Shown here piece by piece: positions 35,201 to 42,755 of a DNA stretch of 45,038 nucleotides. The position numbers and the translations under genes were made by a program. Position 1 is the first letter of the stretch. Each line of letters starts with the position of its first letter. The DNA comes from Bacteroidales bacterium (GTDB lineage: Bacteria; Bacteroidota; Bacteroidia; Bacteroidales; UBA932): positions 1 through 45,038 of the forward strand of contig JAFYZZ010000075.1 in the NCBI GenBank assembly GCA_017548445.1. Direction: 5' to 3'. The notes beneath the pieces were generated by a model. It worked only from the letters and a program-made list of their open reading frames with translations, did not search any database and was not told the origin of the DNA.

Positions 35201-35877
35201 TTGCCCTGCTTGGTCGTGACGAGGATGACACCGTTCGCACCACGTGCACCGTAGATGGCGCAGGATGCGGCGTCCTTGAGGACGTCGATGCTCTCGATGT
35301 CGGAGGCGTTCAGCGAACTGATGCTTCCGCCGGCCACGCCGTCGATCACGTACAGAGGCGAGTAGGAACCGATGGTGCCCATACCGCGGATGTTCACGTT
35401 GTAGCCGGAACCCGGCTGACCGGAAGAACTCATAATGCTCACACCCGGGGTGGAGGACTGCATGGCGCCCAACGCATTGGTGGAGTTGAGCTTGGCCAGG
35501 TCTTCACCCTTGACCTGCACGGTGGAGCCGGTCACGAGTTTCTTCTTCTGGGTACCGTAACCGACCACGACCACTTCGTCGAGGAATTCATTGTCCTCTT
35601 CCAGGAAGACGTTGAAAACCCGTTGCGTACCGACGGGGATCTCCTGTGTGGTGTAGCCGATGGATGAAATGACCAGCACGCCGTCGGGGTTGACCGAGAG
35701 GCTGAAATTTCCATCCAGATCGGTTACGGTGCCGTTGGTCGTGCCCTTCTCGAACACGCTGGCGCCGATCACAGGCCCCATCTGGTCGCTCACGACACCG
35801 GTCACGGTGACGTTCTGAGCCATCAGGCAGACGCTCGTTGCGAGCATCAGGAGGCATGTCAACAGTTTTTGTTTCAT
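32257..35877 (-). CDS. susC: SusC/RagA TonB-dependent transporter with C-terminal OmpA domain
   Basis: Outer-membrane oligosaccharide importer of 1206 residues. Signal peptide 1-21 (ends LMAQ), a carboxypeptidase-regulatory-like domain (about 22-105), the plug (EVVVVGYGTQKKKLVTGS near 117, then IRGMGT and YVIDGV), and a 22-stranded barrel. The usual SusC end, RTYLVGLNLSF, falls near residue 1050. Instead of stopping there the frame continues 156 residues. A linker with repeated VVEKLVEKVIEK-like units (about 1065-1093) leads into an OmpA-like domain (about 1105-1206) with ITGYADSGTG and LSEQRAQTVVDML. The peptidoglycan-binding Asp and Arg of the OmpA family are present (about 1146 and 1162). 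ATG 35877 begins the signal peptide. Confidence 0.92.
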   Translation of the reverse strand: MKQKLLTCLLMLATSVCLMAQNVTVTGVVSDQMGPVIGASVFEKGTTNGTVTDLDGNFSLSVNPDGVLVISSIGYTTQEIPVGTQRVFNVFLEEDNEFLDEVVVVGYGTQKKKLVTGSTVQVKGEDLAKLNSTNALGAMQSSTPGVSIMSSSGQPGSGYNVNIRGMGTIGSYSPLYVIDGVAGGSISSLNASDIESIDVLKDAASCAIYGARGANGVILVTTKQGKSGSMTVTYDGFYGIQNVQKMPEFLNAQQYMDIQDQVNFNNGTPLVDWQAILNPALYNSIKDGSFKGTNWLDLIRNVNAPTTNHAVNIVGGTDLSKFSMGVSYANQQGIFGKPVASDYHRLTVRLNSDHVLWRKNGRDIISFGENVTFTQTKNSGIGTGNHYWNDIFNMLSANPLVPAYQEDGSYTEYDYLQNSGVWNLVSTISNPIAEMVYSSRGNNESHGYSLNMSANLRVQPIAGLTWKSQFNYGLDSGSYRQYSMIYKLTNQSFKDTDAVSQSAYAGWSWSWENTINYVFTLGQNHHFDALIGNTLQHSGFGESVEAANTTSLWPNMWQYAYVGNTSGDPGLSDIGGSTWGDSGLVSFFGRVNYDFAEKYMFSAILRIDGSSNFMRGHRWGIFPSFSAGWVISNEDWWNSSLVNFFKLRGSWGQNGNCNIDNFQYLSTISVGAPTGGYSFYTGQTAQNSGTGAFADKLANPDITWETSQQLDLGFDARLFHNKLNVAFDWYQKDTKNWLVNAPIMGHFGANAPYINGGDVRNSGVEIALNWSDARSQDFSYTFGVNAAYNKNRVTRIANDEGIIHGSSSVVQGIAEMYRAQVGYPIGYFWTYATDGVFQNQAEIDAWKGKGLGTIVDNVVPGDLKFIDQNKDGIINDDDKTMTGDPNPDWNVGLNFSVYFKGFDFALSGYGMFGQQVFRAYRRYTDSQWNNYTTEVFDYWHGEGTSNRYPRLVPGTNYNYMNNTDIFIEDADFFRIQTVTLGYDLKRLWKNAPFGQARFYVQAQNPWVFTKYKGLDPEVGSSSGFSSWAKGIDLGYYPQARTYLVGLNLSFGGNRRSGEIAHVDERVVEKLVEKVIEKEVVREVPVEVVKEVKVPGKAEFKGPYTDDLFFVINKAEIRPDEAFKLGQIAQILKDNPDATITITGYADSGTGNKTINQDLSEQRAQTVVDMLKKAGISASRIISKAVGGDRDASRSPESNRVAVCIVK

Positions 35878-36039
35878 TGGATGAATGATTGTTAGTGAAA
35901 TAATATGGATTGTTTCAGTTGCTTCAAACAACGGAAGAATTCAGGTGGCTTATAACGTAAGCTACTGAAAGTGAATCTATTGGAATAAATGTGGCTAGCC
36001 GGGACTGTTTCACGCGCGTGATTAATAGGTATATCGGTA

Positions 36040-36071
36040 CAAAATTAAGTGCATTGCGTTGCCTAAACAAG
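36040..36071 (-). promoter_or_regulatory. Bacteroidota promoter for the SusC operon
   Basis: Read on the minus strand: CTTG at 36071-36068, a 20-nt spacer, then TAATTTTG at 36047-36040. Both elements and the spacing fit the Bacteroidota -33/-7 consensus. Transcription would begin near 36033. Confidence 0.62.
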
Positions 36072-36334
36072 TATTTTATTAACTTTTTTATATTTTTTTT
36101 TGTAGGATCAGTATTTATTTTGCCATTATTGATGCGTCCTGCGGAAAACGGAATCCAGCCGAATTGTTGCGGTATTCAGGAACATTTGTCCGATTCAGGA
36201 GGTGGCGCCAAAATGATTGATGGATGCTATTATGATATTGTTTTTGCTTGACGGTAGTAGATTTTTGTTTGCTCCGGTACGGAAATTGCGTATAATTATC
36301 CGCAAATTCGGTATTGAGCCGGAGTTCCTGTTTT

Positions 36335-36365
36335 TTTGTCATCCTCCTGGTTTTTCCTATCTTTG
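36335..36365 (+). promoter_or_regulatory. Bacteroidota promoter for the GH18 operon
   Basis: TTTG at 36335-36338, a 19-nt spacer and TATCTTTG at 36358-36365 match the consensus fully. Transcription would begin close to 36372, about 27 nt before ATG 36399. Confidence 0.68.
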
Positions 36366-36398
36366 CCTTGTTCAAACCCGTTTCCCAATCAAGTTGAT

Positions 36399-37466
36399 AT
36401 GACGAAGATTGTTAGATACCTGCTGCTTTTGCTTCTTTCGTTCCCTTCCTGCCAGGAGCCTGAAGTGAGTTATGTCAATCTGGATCCCGTGACCGTCGAG
36501 GAGCCCAGGGAGGCCCTTCCGCCGGATGGGAACGTCGTGGTAGGTTATATGACCTATTGGGACACGACCCTGCCGGACGTGTCCCTGCTCACCCATATCT
36601 GCTATGCATTTGCTCATATCAAATCGGATTTCGCGAGCCTGGACGTCAAGAACGAATCCCGCCTGGCTTCGATAGCCGCGCTCAAGGAAAAGAAACCGGA
36701 ATTGAAGGTGCTCCTGTCCGTCGGGGGATGGGGAGCCGGCAATTTCAGTGAAATGGCAGCCGACGAAAGGACCCGGAGCCGGTTTTGCAACAATTGCCTG
36801 GAGGTGGTCAAGAAATATGGCCTGGACGGGATTGACCTGGACTGGGAATACCCCACCAGCAGCGTCGCGGGCATCTCTTCCTCCTCTGAAGATACCCGGA
36901 ATTTCACCCTGCTGCTCAAGAATTTGCGCGAAGTCCTGGGGAATGACAGGCTTATCACGATGGCCTCTGCGGACAATGCCAAATATGTCGATTTCAGAAG
37001 CGCCGTCTTTTATCTGAACTTCGTGAACGTGATGGCGTACGATATGGGGCGCCCCCCGTATCACAACGCTGCGTTGCACCCTTCGGAAATGAGTCAGATG
37101 AGCTGCGAAGAAGCGGTGAACCTGCATTACAAGGCAGGCGTCCCGTATGGAAAGATCGTGCTGGGCATTCCGTTTTTTGGCCGTGCCGACGGCAAGGCTT
37201 TCGGCGGGGAGGATGAAGTGGCGTTCAGGGACATCAGCACCAAGGGTTATGTCGTCAAGTGGGACGAGACGGCCCAGGTGCCCTATTTGACGGACAAGGA
37301 CGGCGTGATGGTCCTGACCTATGACGACGAGAAATCCGTCGGCCTCAAGGCGGATTACATCCGGGAAAAGGAACTCCTGGGCGCTATGTACTGGAACGTT
37401 GAGGCCGACAATGCCTCCTGGACGCTTTCCAAGGCCATCGCTTCCCGTCTCCTGTCCAAGAAATGA
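36399..37466 (+). CDS. GH18 glycoside hydrolase (chitinase-like) lipoprotein
   Basis: Exported GH18 enzyme of 355 residues, with a lipoprotein signal and probable lipid cysteine in SFPSC (about Cys18). The catalytic DxxDxDxE motif is intact in DGIDLDWEYP (about 146-155), and the SVGGW substrate motif (about 108) and the late GAMYWNVEAD (Trp at the end of the barrel) are present. It therefore cleaves next to an N-acetylglucosamine, in chitin or in the core of an N-glycan. The short length and single domain fit a small chitinase or endo-beta-N-acetylglucosaminidase; the substrate cannot be decided. ATG 36399 was chosen because it begins the signal peptide. The stop overlaps the next gene by 4 bp. 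Confidence 0.86.
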   Translation: MTKIVRYLLLLLLSFPSCQEPEVSYVNLDPVTVEEPREALPPDGNVVVGYMTYWDTTLPDVSLLTHICYAFAHIKSDFASLDVKNESRLASIAALKEKKPELKVLLSVGGWGAGNFSEMAADERTRSRFCNNCLEVVKKYGLDGIDLDWEYPTSSVAGISSSSEDTRNFTLLLKNLREVLGNDRLITMASADNAKYVDFRSAVFYLNFVNVMAYDMGRPPYHNAALHPSEMSQMSCEEAVNLHYKAGVPYGKIVLGIPFFGRADGKAFGGEDEVAFRDISTKGYVVKWDETAQVPYLTDKDGVMVLTYDDEKSVGLKADYIREKELLGAMYWNVEADNASWTLSKAIASRLLSKK

Positions 37467-38866
37467 TGAAAGAGAAAACAGCACAGGTCGCTGCCGGAGC
37501 CGGGTTCCTGGCCGCATTGGGATTCTTCCAATTCGGATATCCCTATCATCTTATGCGCCGGGAGCAGCTGAATCTCTTCGTATACGACTGGGACTATATC
37601 CGCCGCACTTACAACGGAGTAGGATGGCTTGCCCGTTTCGCTTGCGATTTCCTGGAACAGTTCTTCCATCTGCCGGTGGTCGGGCCGCTGGTCATCGCGC
37701 TCCTGCTTGTCGGCATCGGAGCGGCCGTCTTTGGAATCTGCAGGCATTTCCTGGGCAGATGGCCGTCCCTGGCCGTCGCTGCGCTGTTCTATGCCTGGTC
37801 GTTCCTGCGTGAGACGGAGAACCTTTTCAGCACCCGTTACACGCTCGTCATGCTGGGGTATCTGGGGCTGGTCCTGCTTGCGCTGCGCTTCAAAGGCGTC
37901 TGGCGCAAGTGTGCCGCCGCCCTGCTCCTGCTCGCCTGCGGCATCTGGGCGCTCGGCGCCCCCGCCCATCGCTATTACGGGGCGCTCTGGGGCACGCCAT
38001 CCATCCGCTACGACAAGATCATCGGGGTGGATACCGAGGTCTCCCGGGAGCGTTGGGACAAGGTGGCCCGGCTTTCGGAAGAAGACCTGATGTCCACGGA
38101 AGCCTGCTATTGCTTCAACCTGGCTCACGCTATGAAGGGCGATCTGGGAAGCGTCCTGCTGGACCATTCGCAGAACGGCGCCGCCGGCCTGCTGATCTGG
38201 ATCGCTCCGGGACGGTCCCTGTTCACCAACTGTCTGGCCGGGGAGGCCTGGTTCCAGATGGGCAATATGACGATGGCCGAGCAAAGCGCCATCATCGCGT
38301 TGCAGGCGTCACCCAAGCATACCGGTACGCGTTTCCTCATCCGGTTAGCCCGGACCAACCTGGTGAGCGGAGAGTACGGTGCCGCGCAAAAGTATCTGGA
38401 AACGCTCGGCAGGACGCTGTTCTACGGGAAATGGGCCCGGCAGATGCTCGACCGGATCCAGGAGGGGACGATGCCCGACTGGGTGAATCGCGCCCGCAGG
38501 AACCTGGCCCGGAAGGATCTCGTGTACGACCAGGATGTATACCGGCCCATCCTGCTCGACCTCCTGGAAGCCAATCCGGGCAACGGCGTGGCGCGGGAAT
38601 ACCTGCTCTGCTACGACCTGCTCCGCTACGACCTGAATCATTTTATGGAAGACCTTCCCGGGACCACGGTCGAGGCGCGCATCTACCAGGAAGCCGTCCT
38701 TGTTTGGCTGAGCCAGCACAACGCCCTGACGCCCGTACAGGCAGCTCGGTATGGGATCGGCGCTTCCACGTTCAACCGGATGAACAGTTTTTTCAGTCAT
38801 CCGGAACAGTACCGGAACACGTACTGGTATTATTACACCCAGGCCTCGAAGCGCAGCAATCAATGA
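37463..38866 (+). CDS. Polytopic membrane protein with helical-repeat C-terminal domain (DUF6057-like), copy D
   Basis: A 467-residue inner-membrane protein. About six hydrophobic segments (residues 8-175) are followed by a soluble helical domain. The early motif YHLMRREQLNLFVYDWDYI aligns with copy A, with replaced residues in the middle. The soluble domain contains GNMTMAEQSAII, ARTNLVSGEYGAAQKYLETL and LFYGKWARQ, and ends TYWYYYTQ. This is the best match to the anchor-only copy B2. The gene overlaps GH18 by 4 bp and the following propeller gene by 4 bp, so the operon is tightly coupled. The function is unknown. Confidence 0.7.
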   Translation: MMKEKTAQVAAGAGFLAALGFFQFGYPYHLMRREQLNLFVYDWDYIRRTYNGVGWLARFACDFLEQFFHLPVVGPLVIALLLVGIGAAVFGICRHFLGRWPSLAVAALFYAWSFLRETENLFSTRYTLVMLGYLGLVLLALRFKGVWRKCAAALLLLACGIWALGAPAHRYYGALWGTPSIRYDKIIGVDTEVSRERWDKVARLSEEDLMSTEACYCFNLAHAMKGDLGSVLLDHSQNGAAGLLIWIAPGRSLFTNCLAGEAWFQMGNMTMAEQSAIIALQASPKHTGTRFLIRLARTNLVSGEYGAAQKYLETLGRTLFYGKWARQMLDRIQEGTMPDWVNRARRNLARKDLVYDQDVYRPILLDLLEANPGNGVAREYLLCYDLLRYDLNHFMEDLPGTTVEARIYQEAVLVWLSQHNALTPVQAARYGIGASTFNRMNSFFSHPEQYRNTYWYYYTQASKRSNQ

Positions 38867-40332
38867 GAAAAACGATCATACCGTTCGTCCTGGCTTTCCT
38901 GGCCGGCATCCTGCTTCCGGGCTGCAACAGTCCGGAACTGTCTTCGTCGGTCACCGGGAGCGCGGGCCCTCTGGTAATCTATCCGGATTACAAAGACATA
39001 ACCATCCCCGGGAACATTGCGCCCTTGAATTACCGCTATGCGATGAAAGACGTACGCAAAGCGCGCACGACCTTCATCCTGGGCGACCGGCGGGTCACCA
39101 TCCGGGGCGCGAAGGTGGAATGGCCCCTGCGCCGCTGGAAGGCGTTCCTGGACGGCGCCGAAGGGCAGACCATCGCCGTGGAGGCGGAGGCCACCGTGGG
39201 AGGAGAGCGCCTGACGGACAACTGGAGCGTCTATGTGAGTCCGGACAGGATCGACCCGTATCTGACCTACCGTCTCATCGAACCGGCCTACCAGATGTGG
39301 AACGAGGTGTCCATTATGGAGCGGTGCATCGAAGATTTTACGGAAACGGCAATCAGTGACCACCAGCACACGGACAATGCCTGTATGAACTGCCATATCC
39401 ACGGACAGCAGCGTGGGGATTATTCCCTTTACTACATTCGCGGGGCCAGGGGCGGCTCCATCCTGAACCGGGGCGGGGAGCTCCGTAAGCTTACCCTGAA
39501 CGTGCCTGGAATGGTTTCTGCGACCGTCTACGGAGATCTCCACCCGTCAGGGCGTTTCGGCGTTTTCTCTACGAACATCATCCTCCCGGGCCTTCACACC
39601 CTGTCCGGCAGCCGTATGGAAGTATACGATTCCGCCTCCGACCTGACGGTGGCGGATTTCGACAGGAACGAGATGATCAACCTTCCGCACGTCGCGCGGG
39701 CGGACGTCTTCGAGACCTTCCCGTGTTTCTCAGCGGACGGGGCGTCGGTATTCTGGTGCGCGGCCGATACGGTGTCGCTTCCGCAGGATATCCATAAACT
39801 CCGGTACGCGCTGGTGCGTGCGGACTTCGACGCCGCCACCGGCCGGATCGGCGGGCAGGTGGATACAGTGTGGAACGGGGAGGGTTCCGTGTGCCATCCC
39901 AAGGCGTCGCCGGACGGGAAATGGCTGATGTTCACCGTGGCCGACTACGGCACGTTCCCGCTTTACCATTCGGAATGCACCCTGCACCTGATGAACCTGC
40001 AGACCGGCGAGACCCGGGCGCTGGACGCCATTAAGGGCGACAAGTCCGACACCTACCACAGCTGGTCGTCGGACGGCCGCTGGTTCGTGTTCGCCAGCAA
40101 GCGGGGAGACGGACAGTACGGGAAGCCGTATTTCAGCCATCTGGATGCGGACGGCAACCCGAGCAAGCCCTTCCTGCTGCCCCAGGAATCTTCCCGTTTC
40201 TACGACTACAACTACAAATCCTTCAACATTCCGGATCTCGGACACACGTCCACGGGAATGACCGCCCGGGATGCGCAGCGTATGTGCGACTCTCCCGCCG
40301 AGGCCTTCACGCAGGCGTCCGTGCAGCCGTAA
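38863..40332 (+). CDS. Beta-propeller lipoprotein with one CXXCH haem motif, copy D
   Basis: A 489-residue paralogue of the three others. Lipid cysteine Cys21 (LPGC), the family signature IYPDYKDITIPGNIAPLN (39-56), DPYLTYRLIEPAYQM, and CMNCH at 174-178 followed by His180. Blades follow with HPSGRFGVF, FSADGASVFW and SPDGKWLMF, then KPFLLPQESS and SFNIPDLG. ATG 38863 begins the signal peptide and overlaps the membrane partner's stop as ATGA; the open frame further upstream runs in another frame of that gene. Because it stands between GH18 and the cellobiose epimerase, it may serve the same glycan operon, but its job is unknown. Confidence 0.75.
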   Translation: MRKTIIPFVLAFLAGILLPGCNSPELSSSVTGSAGPLVIYPDYKDITIPGNIAPLNYRYAMKDVRKARTTFILGDRRVTIRGAKVEWPLRRWKAFLDGAEGQTIAVEAEATVGGERLTDNWSVYVSPDRIDPYLTYRLIEPAYQMWNEVSIMERCIEDFTETAISDHQHTDNACMNCHIHGQQRGDYSLYYIRGARGGSILNRGGELRKLTLNVPGMVSATVYGDLHPSGRFGVFSTNIILPGLHTLSGSRMEVYDSASDLTVADFDRNEMINLPHVARADVFETFPCFSADGASVFWCAADTVSLPQDIHKLRYALVRADFDAATGRIGGQVDTVWNGEGSVCHPKASPDGKWLMFTVADYGTFPLYHSECTLHLMNLQTGETRALDAIKGDKSDTYHSWSSDGRWFVFASKRGDGQYGKPYFSHLDADGNPSKPFLLPQESSRFYDYNYKSFNIPDLGHTSTGMTARDAQRMCDSPAEAFTQASVQP

Positions 40333-40338
40333 CAGCCT

Positions 40339-41511
40339 ATGGATACGAACCTTTTCCGCCGGTCTTTTTCCGATGAGTTGACGCATAATATCCTGCCCTT
40401 CTGGCTGGACCGGATGCAGGACCCGGCGGGCGGGTGGTACGGCCGGACCGACGGCGGCGGGCGCCTGGTTCCGGACGCCCCGAAAGGCGCCATCCTCAAT
40501 GCCCGCATCCTGTGGACATCCTCCTCCGCATTCCGTTTGCTCGGGTGTCCGGAGTACCGGACGGCGGCGGACCGGGCATACTGCGAAGTCCGGGACCGCT
40601 TCGTCGATCCGCAGTGGGGCGGCGTGTTCTGGAGCCTGGATGCGGCCGGCCGGCCGCAGGACACGAAAAAGCAGTTCTACGCCATTGCCTTTGCGGTTTA
40701 TGGCCTGGCGGAATATTTCCGTGCTACGGGTGCCGGGGAGGCGCTGGAGCTGGCTGTGCGCCTATATCGCGACATCGAGGCGCACAGTTCCGACGGAGAC
40801 GGTTACCTGGAAGCTTGTACGCGCGACTGGCAACCCATCGCGGATATGCGCCTGTCGGAAAAGGACCGGAACGATGCAAAGACAATGAACACGCACCTGC
40901 ACATCCTGGAGGGCTATACCTGCCTGTACCGCGTGTGGAAGGACGAAGGACTTCGGGAGCGGCTGGCCGCCCTGGTGGAGATTTTCCTGGACAAGATTTT
41001 GCGGCCGGACGGCCATCTGGGCCTGTTCTTCGACACGGCCTGGCGTTCCCAGTCGGAGATGGTCTCCTATGGCCACGACATCGAAGCGTCCTGGCTGCTG
41101 GAAGAGGCGTCGGACCTGTTGGGAGACCCCGCACTGGCCGCCCGGACGTCGGCTGCCTGCCGCCGCATCGCCGCCGTCGCGCTGGAAGGTTGGACTGAAG
41201 GCGGGGGGATGATCTACGAATACGATCCTACCACAGGACACCGCGACGCCGATCGGCACTGGTGGGTGCAGGCGGAGACCGTGGTGGGTTGCTGGAACCG
41301 ATTCCAGCGGGACGCCGGCGCCGCCTGGGCCGGCCGGGCGCTGGATACCTGGGATTTCATCCGCCGGGAGATCGTGTGCCCGGACGGGGAATGGTACTGG
41401 AGCCTGCGCTCCGACGGGACGCACAACGTCACGGACGACCGGGCCGGCTTCTGGAAATGCCCCTATCACAACGGCCGTATGTGTATGGAGCTGCTGGAAC
41501 GCACGGCATAG
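40339..41511 (+). CDS. Cellobiose 2-epimerase
   Basis: Converts the reducing-end glucose or mannose of beta-1,4-disaccharides at C2, and so turns mannobiose into mannosyl-glucose, the substrate of the GH130 phosphorylase. The 390 residues have the (alpha/alpha)6-barrel layout of the N-acylglucosamine 2-epimerase family and lack a signal peptide. Matches to known cellobiose 2-epimerases include NILPFWLDRM, APKGAILNARILWTSSSAFR, DTKKQFYAIAFAVYGL, TMNTHLHILEGYT, GHDIEASWLL and HWWVQAE. The catalytic histidines lie in the last three. The gene is 6 bp after the propeller gene and closes the GH18 operon before a strong terminator. Confidence 0.93.
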   Translation: MDTNLFRRSFSDELTHNILPFWLDRMQDPAGGWYGRTDGGGRLVPDAPKGAILNARILWTSSSAFRLLGCPEYRTAADRAYCEVRDRFVDPQWGGVFWSLDAAGRPQDTKKQFYAIAFAVYGLAEYFRATGAGEALELAVRLYRDIEAHSSDGDGYLEACTRDWQPIADMRLSEKDRNDAKTMNTHLHILEGYTCLYRVWKDEGLRERLAALVEIFLDKILRPDGHLGLFFDTAWRSQSEMVSYGHDIEASWLLEEASDLLGDPALAARTSAACRRIAAVALEGWTEGGGMIYEYDPTTGHRDADRHWWVQAETVVGCWNRFQRDAGAAWAGRALDTWDFIRREIVCPDGEWYWSLRSDGTHNVTDDRAGFWKCPYHNGRMCMELLERTA

Positions 41512-41513
41512 AA

Positions 41514-41551
41514 CGAAAGAAGCGCCTGAAAATCTTCAGGCGCTTCTTTCG
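41514..41551. terminator. Bidirectional terminator, 17-bp perfect stem
   Basis: Arms 41514-41530 and 41535-41551 are exact complements with a 4-nt loop (AATC). The stem has a GC-rich core (GCGCCTGAA) and A/T-rich flanks that supply U-rich 3' ends in both directions. It lies directly after the epimerase stop on the plus strand and directly after the tRNA on the minus strand, so it can serve both. Confidence 0.85.
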
Positions 41552-41623
41552 TAGTGGGTAGGAGAATCGAACTCCTATTGCGAGATTGAGAATCTCGAGT
41601 ACTAACCGTTATACGAACCCACC
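41552..41623 (-). tRNA. tRNA-Glu (anticodon CUC)
   Basis: Cloverleaf found by hand on the minus strand: acceptor GGTGGGT pairs with ACCCACT (a G-U pair at 1-72), D-stem GTAT with GTAC, anticodon stem CGAGA with TCTCG, loop TTCTCAA, so the anticodon is CTC. The T-stem AGGAG pairs with CTCCT around the loop TTCGATT. The discriminator base is A, and CCA is not encoded. A matching promoter lies upstream and the 17-bp hairpin begins at the 3' end. Confidence 0.9.
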
Positions 41624-41634
41624 GGTTGGGAGTG

Positions 41635-41665
41635 CAAAGGTACGCATATTTTTGGAATCTCCAAA
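41635..41665 (-). promoter_or_regulatory. Bacteroidota promoter for tRNA-Glu
   Basis: On the minus strand TTTG (41665-41662), a 19-nt spacer and TACCTTTG (41642-41635) fit the consensus exactly. It begins transcription a few nucleotides before the tRNA 5' end at 41623. Confidence 0.68.
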
Positions 41666-41687
41666 TTTTTCTTCGCCCGCCCGGCAA

Positions 41688-42752
41688 TTATTTCATCCGG
41701 TAGGGGGCGTCGTCATAGAGGATGAATCGCTTGGCCTTGCGGATCCACTTCTGCTCTTCCATCTTGACGTGCTCCTGGACCACGTCGAAGGTCAGGCGGG
41801 CGCGCAGGTATTCCTCGATCACGGGATCCGCCACCTTGACGAACAGCGAGTCGTACATCTCGAACTGCGAGTATCGCTCGGACAGGAAACGCATCAGCTG
41901 GAGGGTGTGCAGCAGCGAATGGTACTGCGCCCCGGGCTGGAGCATAATCTGGTAGCCGTAGCAGCGCTCGCCCGCGTACCGGCCCGCGGCCGGGGTGAAG
42001 GAGCAGGGACGCATCATCACGCCGGGGGGCGTGGGGAGGAAGCGGACGTCGCCGCTCTTGATGAACGGCGCCCCGAAGTACTCGTAGGGCCGCGCCGTGC
42101 CGATGGCCGGGGTGATGGAGGTGTTGTTCCACAGGCCGCCGCCGGGGTACATCTCGCAGGTGAACATCCCCGGGATGTCGGAGGCGGGCGCGATGGTCCA
42201 GGGCAGCAGGTCCTTGCCCACGTCGGAGGTGAAGGCTGAAATGATATGCAGCGGGTATTTCGCGTTGATTTCGTTGCAGTACAGGTGGCAGAGTTCGCCG
42301 AGCGTCAGGCCGTGCCGGTGGGCCACCTTGGGCGTCCAGATGTCGGATTCCACGGCGGGCATCGTCCCCTCGACCACGCGGCCGGCGGGGTTGATGTGGT
42401 CCACGATGAACACCGAGGGAGCCTGCTCGAGGCGGGCGCACGTGGACAGCAGGCGCATCACGTCGCGGGTATAGTTGAAATAACGCGTGCCCACGTCCTG
42501 GATTTCCACGATCACGGCGTCCAGCCCTTCCAGGTCCGCCGCGTCGAAGTCGATGTGGTTGGTGTCCGGGGTGAGCTCGGTGTCGCGCGGGGTAAAGATG
42601 CGCACCAGATTGCCGCGTTCGCGGAAGATGTCGTACAGGTAGCGCCCGCGGGAGGGGTCCCAGCAGTTCTGCGTGCAGAAGCAGGCCACGCGTCCTTCGC
42701 GCAGGCTCCGGTCGAGCTGCTCTTCGATGGGGGTGGTGCGGAACGAGAACAT
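41688..42752 (-). CDS. DUF1343 family protein, probable exo-beta-N-acetylmuramidase (NamZ, GH171)
   Basis: A 354-residue protein with DUF1343 features: IQDVGTRYFNYTRDVM near residue 85, DHINPAGRVVEG near 117, and the GTARPYEYFGAP block around 228. In the characterised member NamZ, this family removes terminal N-acetylmuramic acid from peptidoglycan fragments. No signal peptide is seen at the N-terminus (MFSFRTTPIEEQLDRSL), whereas many homologues are exported, so this copy may act in the cytoplasm on recycled fragments. It follows the phosphohexomutase gene by 3 bp; muramic acid recycling and GlcN-1-P formation would be a plausible pairing. The downstream end has no visible terminator before the tRNA promoter. 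Confidence 0.78.
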   Translation of the reverse strand: MFSFRTTPIEEQLDRSLREGRVACFCTQNCWDPSRGRYLYDIFRERGNLVRIFTPRDTELTPDTNHIDFDAADLEGLDAVIVEIQDVGTRYFNYTRDVMRLLSTCARLEQAPSVFIVDHINPAGRVVEGTMPAVESDIWTPKVAHRHGLTLGELCHLYCNEINAKYPLHIISAFTSDVGKDLLPWTIAPASDIPGMFTCEMYPGGGLWNNTSITPAIGTARPYEYFGAPFIKSGDVRFLPTPPGVMMRPCSFTPAAGRYAGERCYGYQIMLQPGAQYHSLLHTLQLMRFLSERYSQFEMYDSLFVKVADPVIEEYLRARLTFDVVQEHVKMEEQKWIRKAKRFILYDDAPYRMK

Positions 42753-42755
42753 ACG

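Larger units (their letters stand above)
35878..36398. other. 521-bp AT-rich divergent intergenic region
   Basis: Separates the SusC operon from the GH18 operon and is much richer in A and T than the flanking genes. It holds two well-formed promoters pointing outward (listed separately). The SusC message would have a leader of about 155 nt. No convincing gene is present; a short open frame (35991-36251) shows no plausible protein. Long T-runs occur at 36074-36103. I see no tRNA, terminator or repeat of note. Confidence 0.6.

Noticed and set aside
33058..35667. An 869-codon plus-strand open frame inside susC, and similar long frames at 29306-31753, 12509-14584, 10724-12457, 2955-4961
   Set aside because: All lie antisense to well-identified genes and show no domain or signal sequence.
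35991..36251. An 86-codon frame in the SusC/GH18 gap with a hydrophobic stretch
   Set aside because: Lies in AT-rich promoter DNA, covers the SusC promoter and has no codon bias like the neighbours; the hydrophobic part comes from T-runs.
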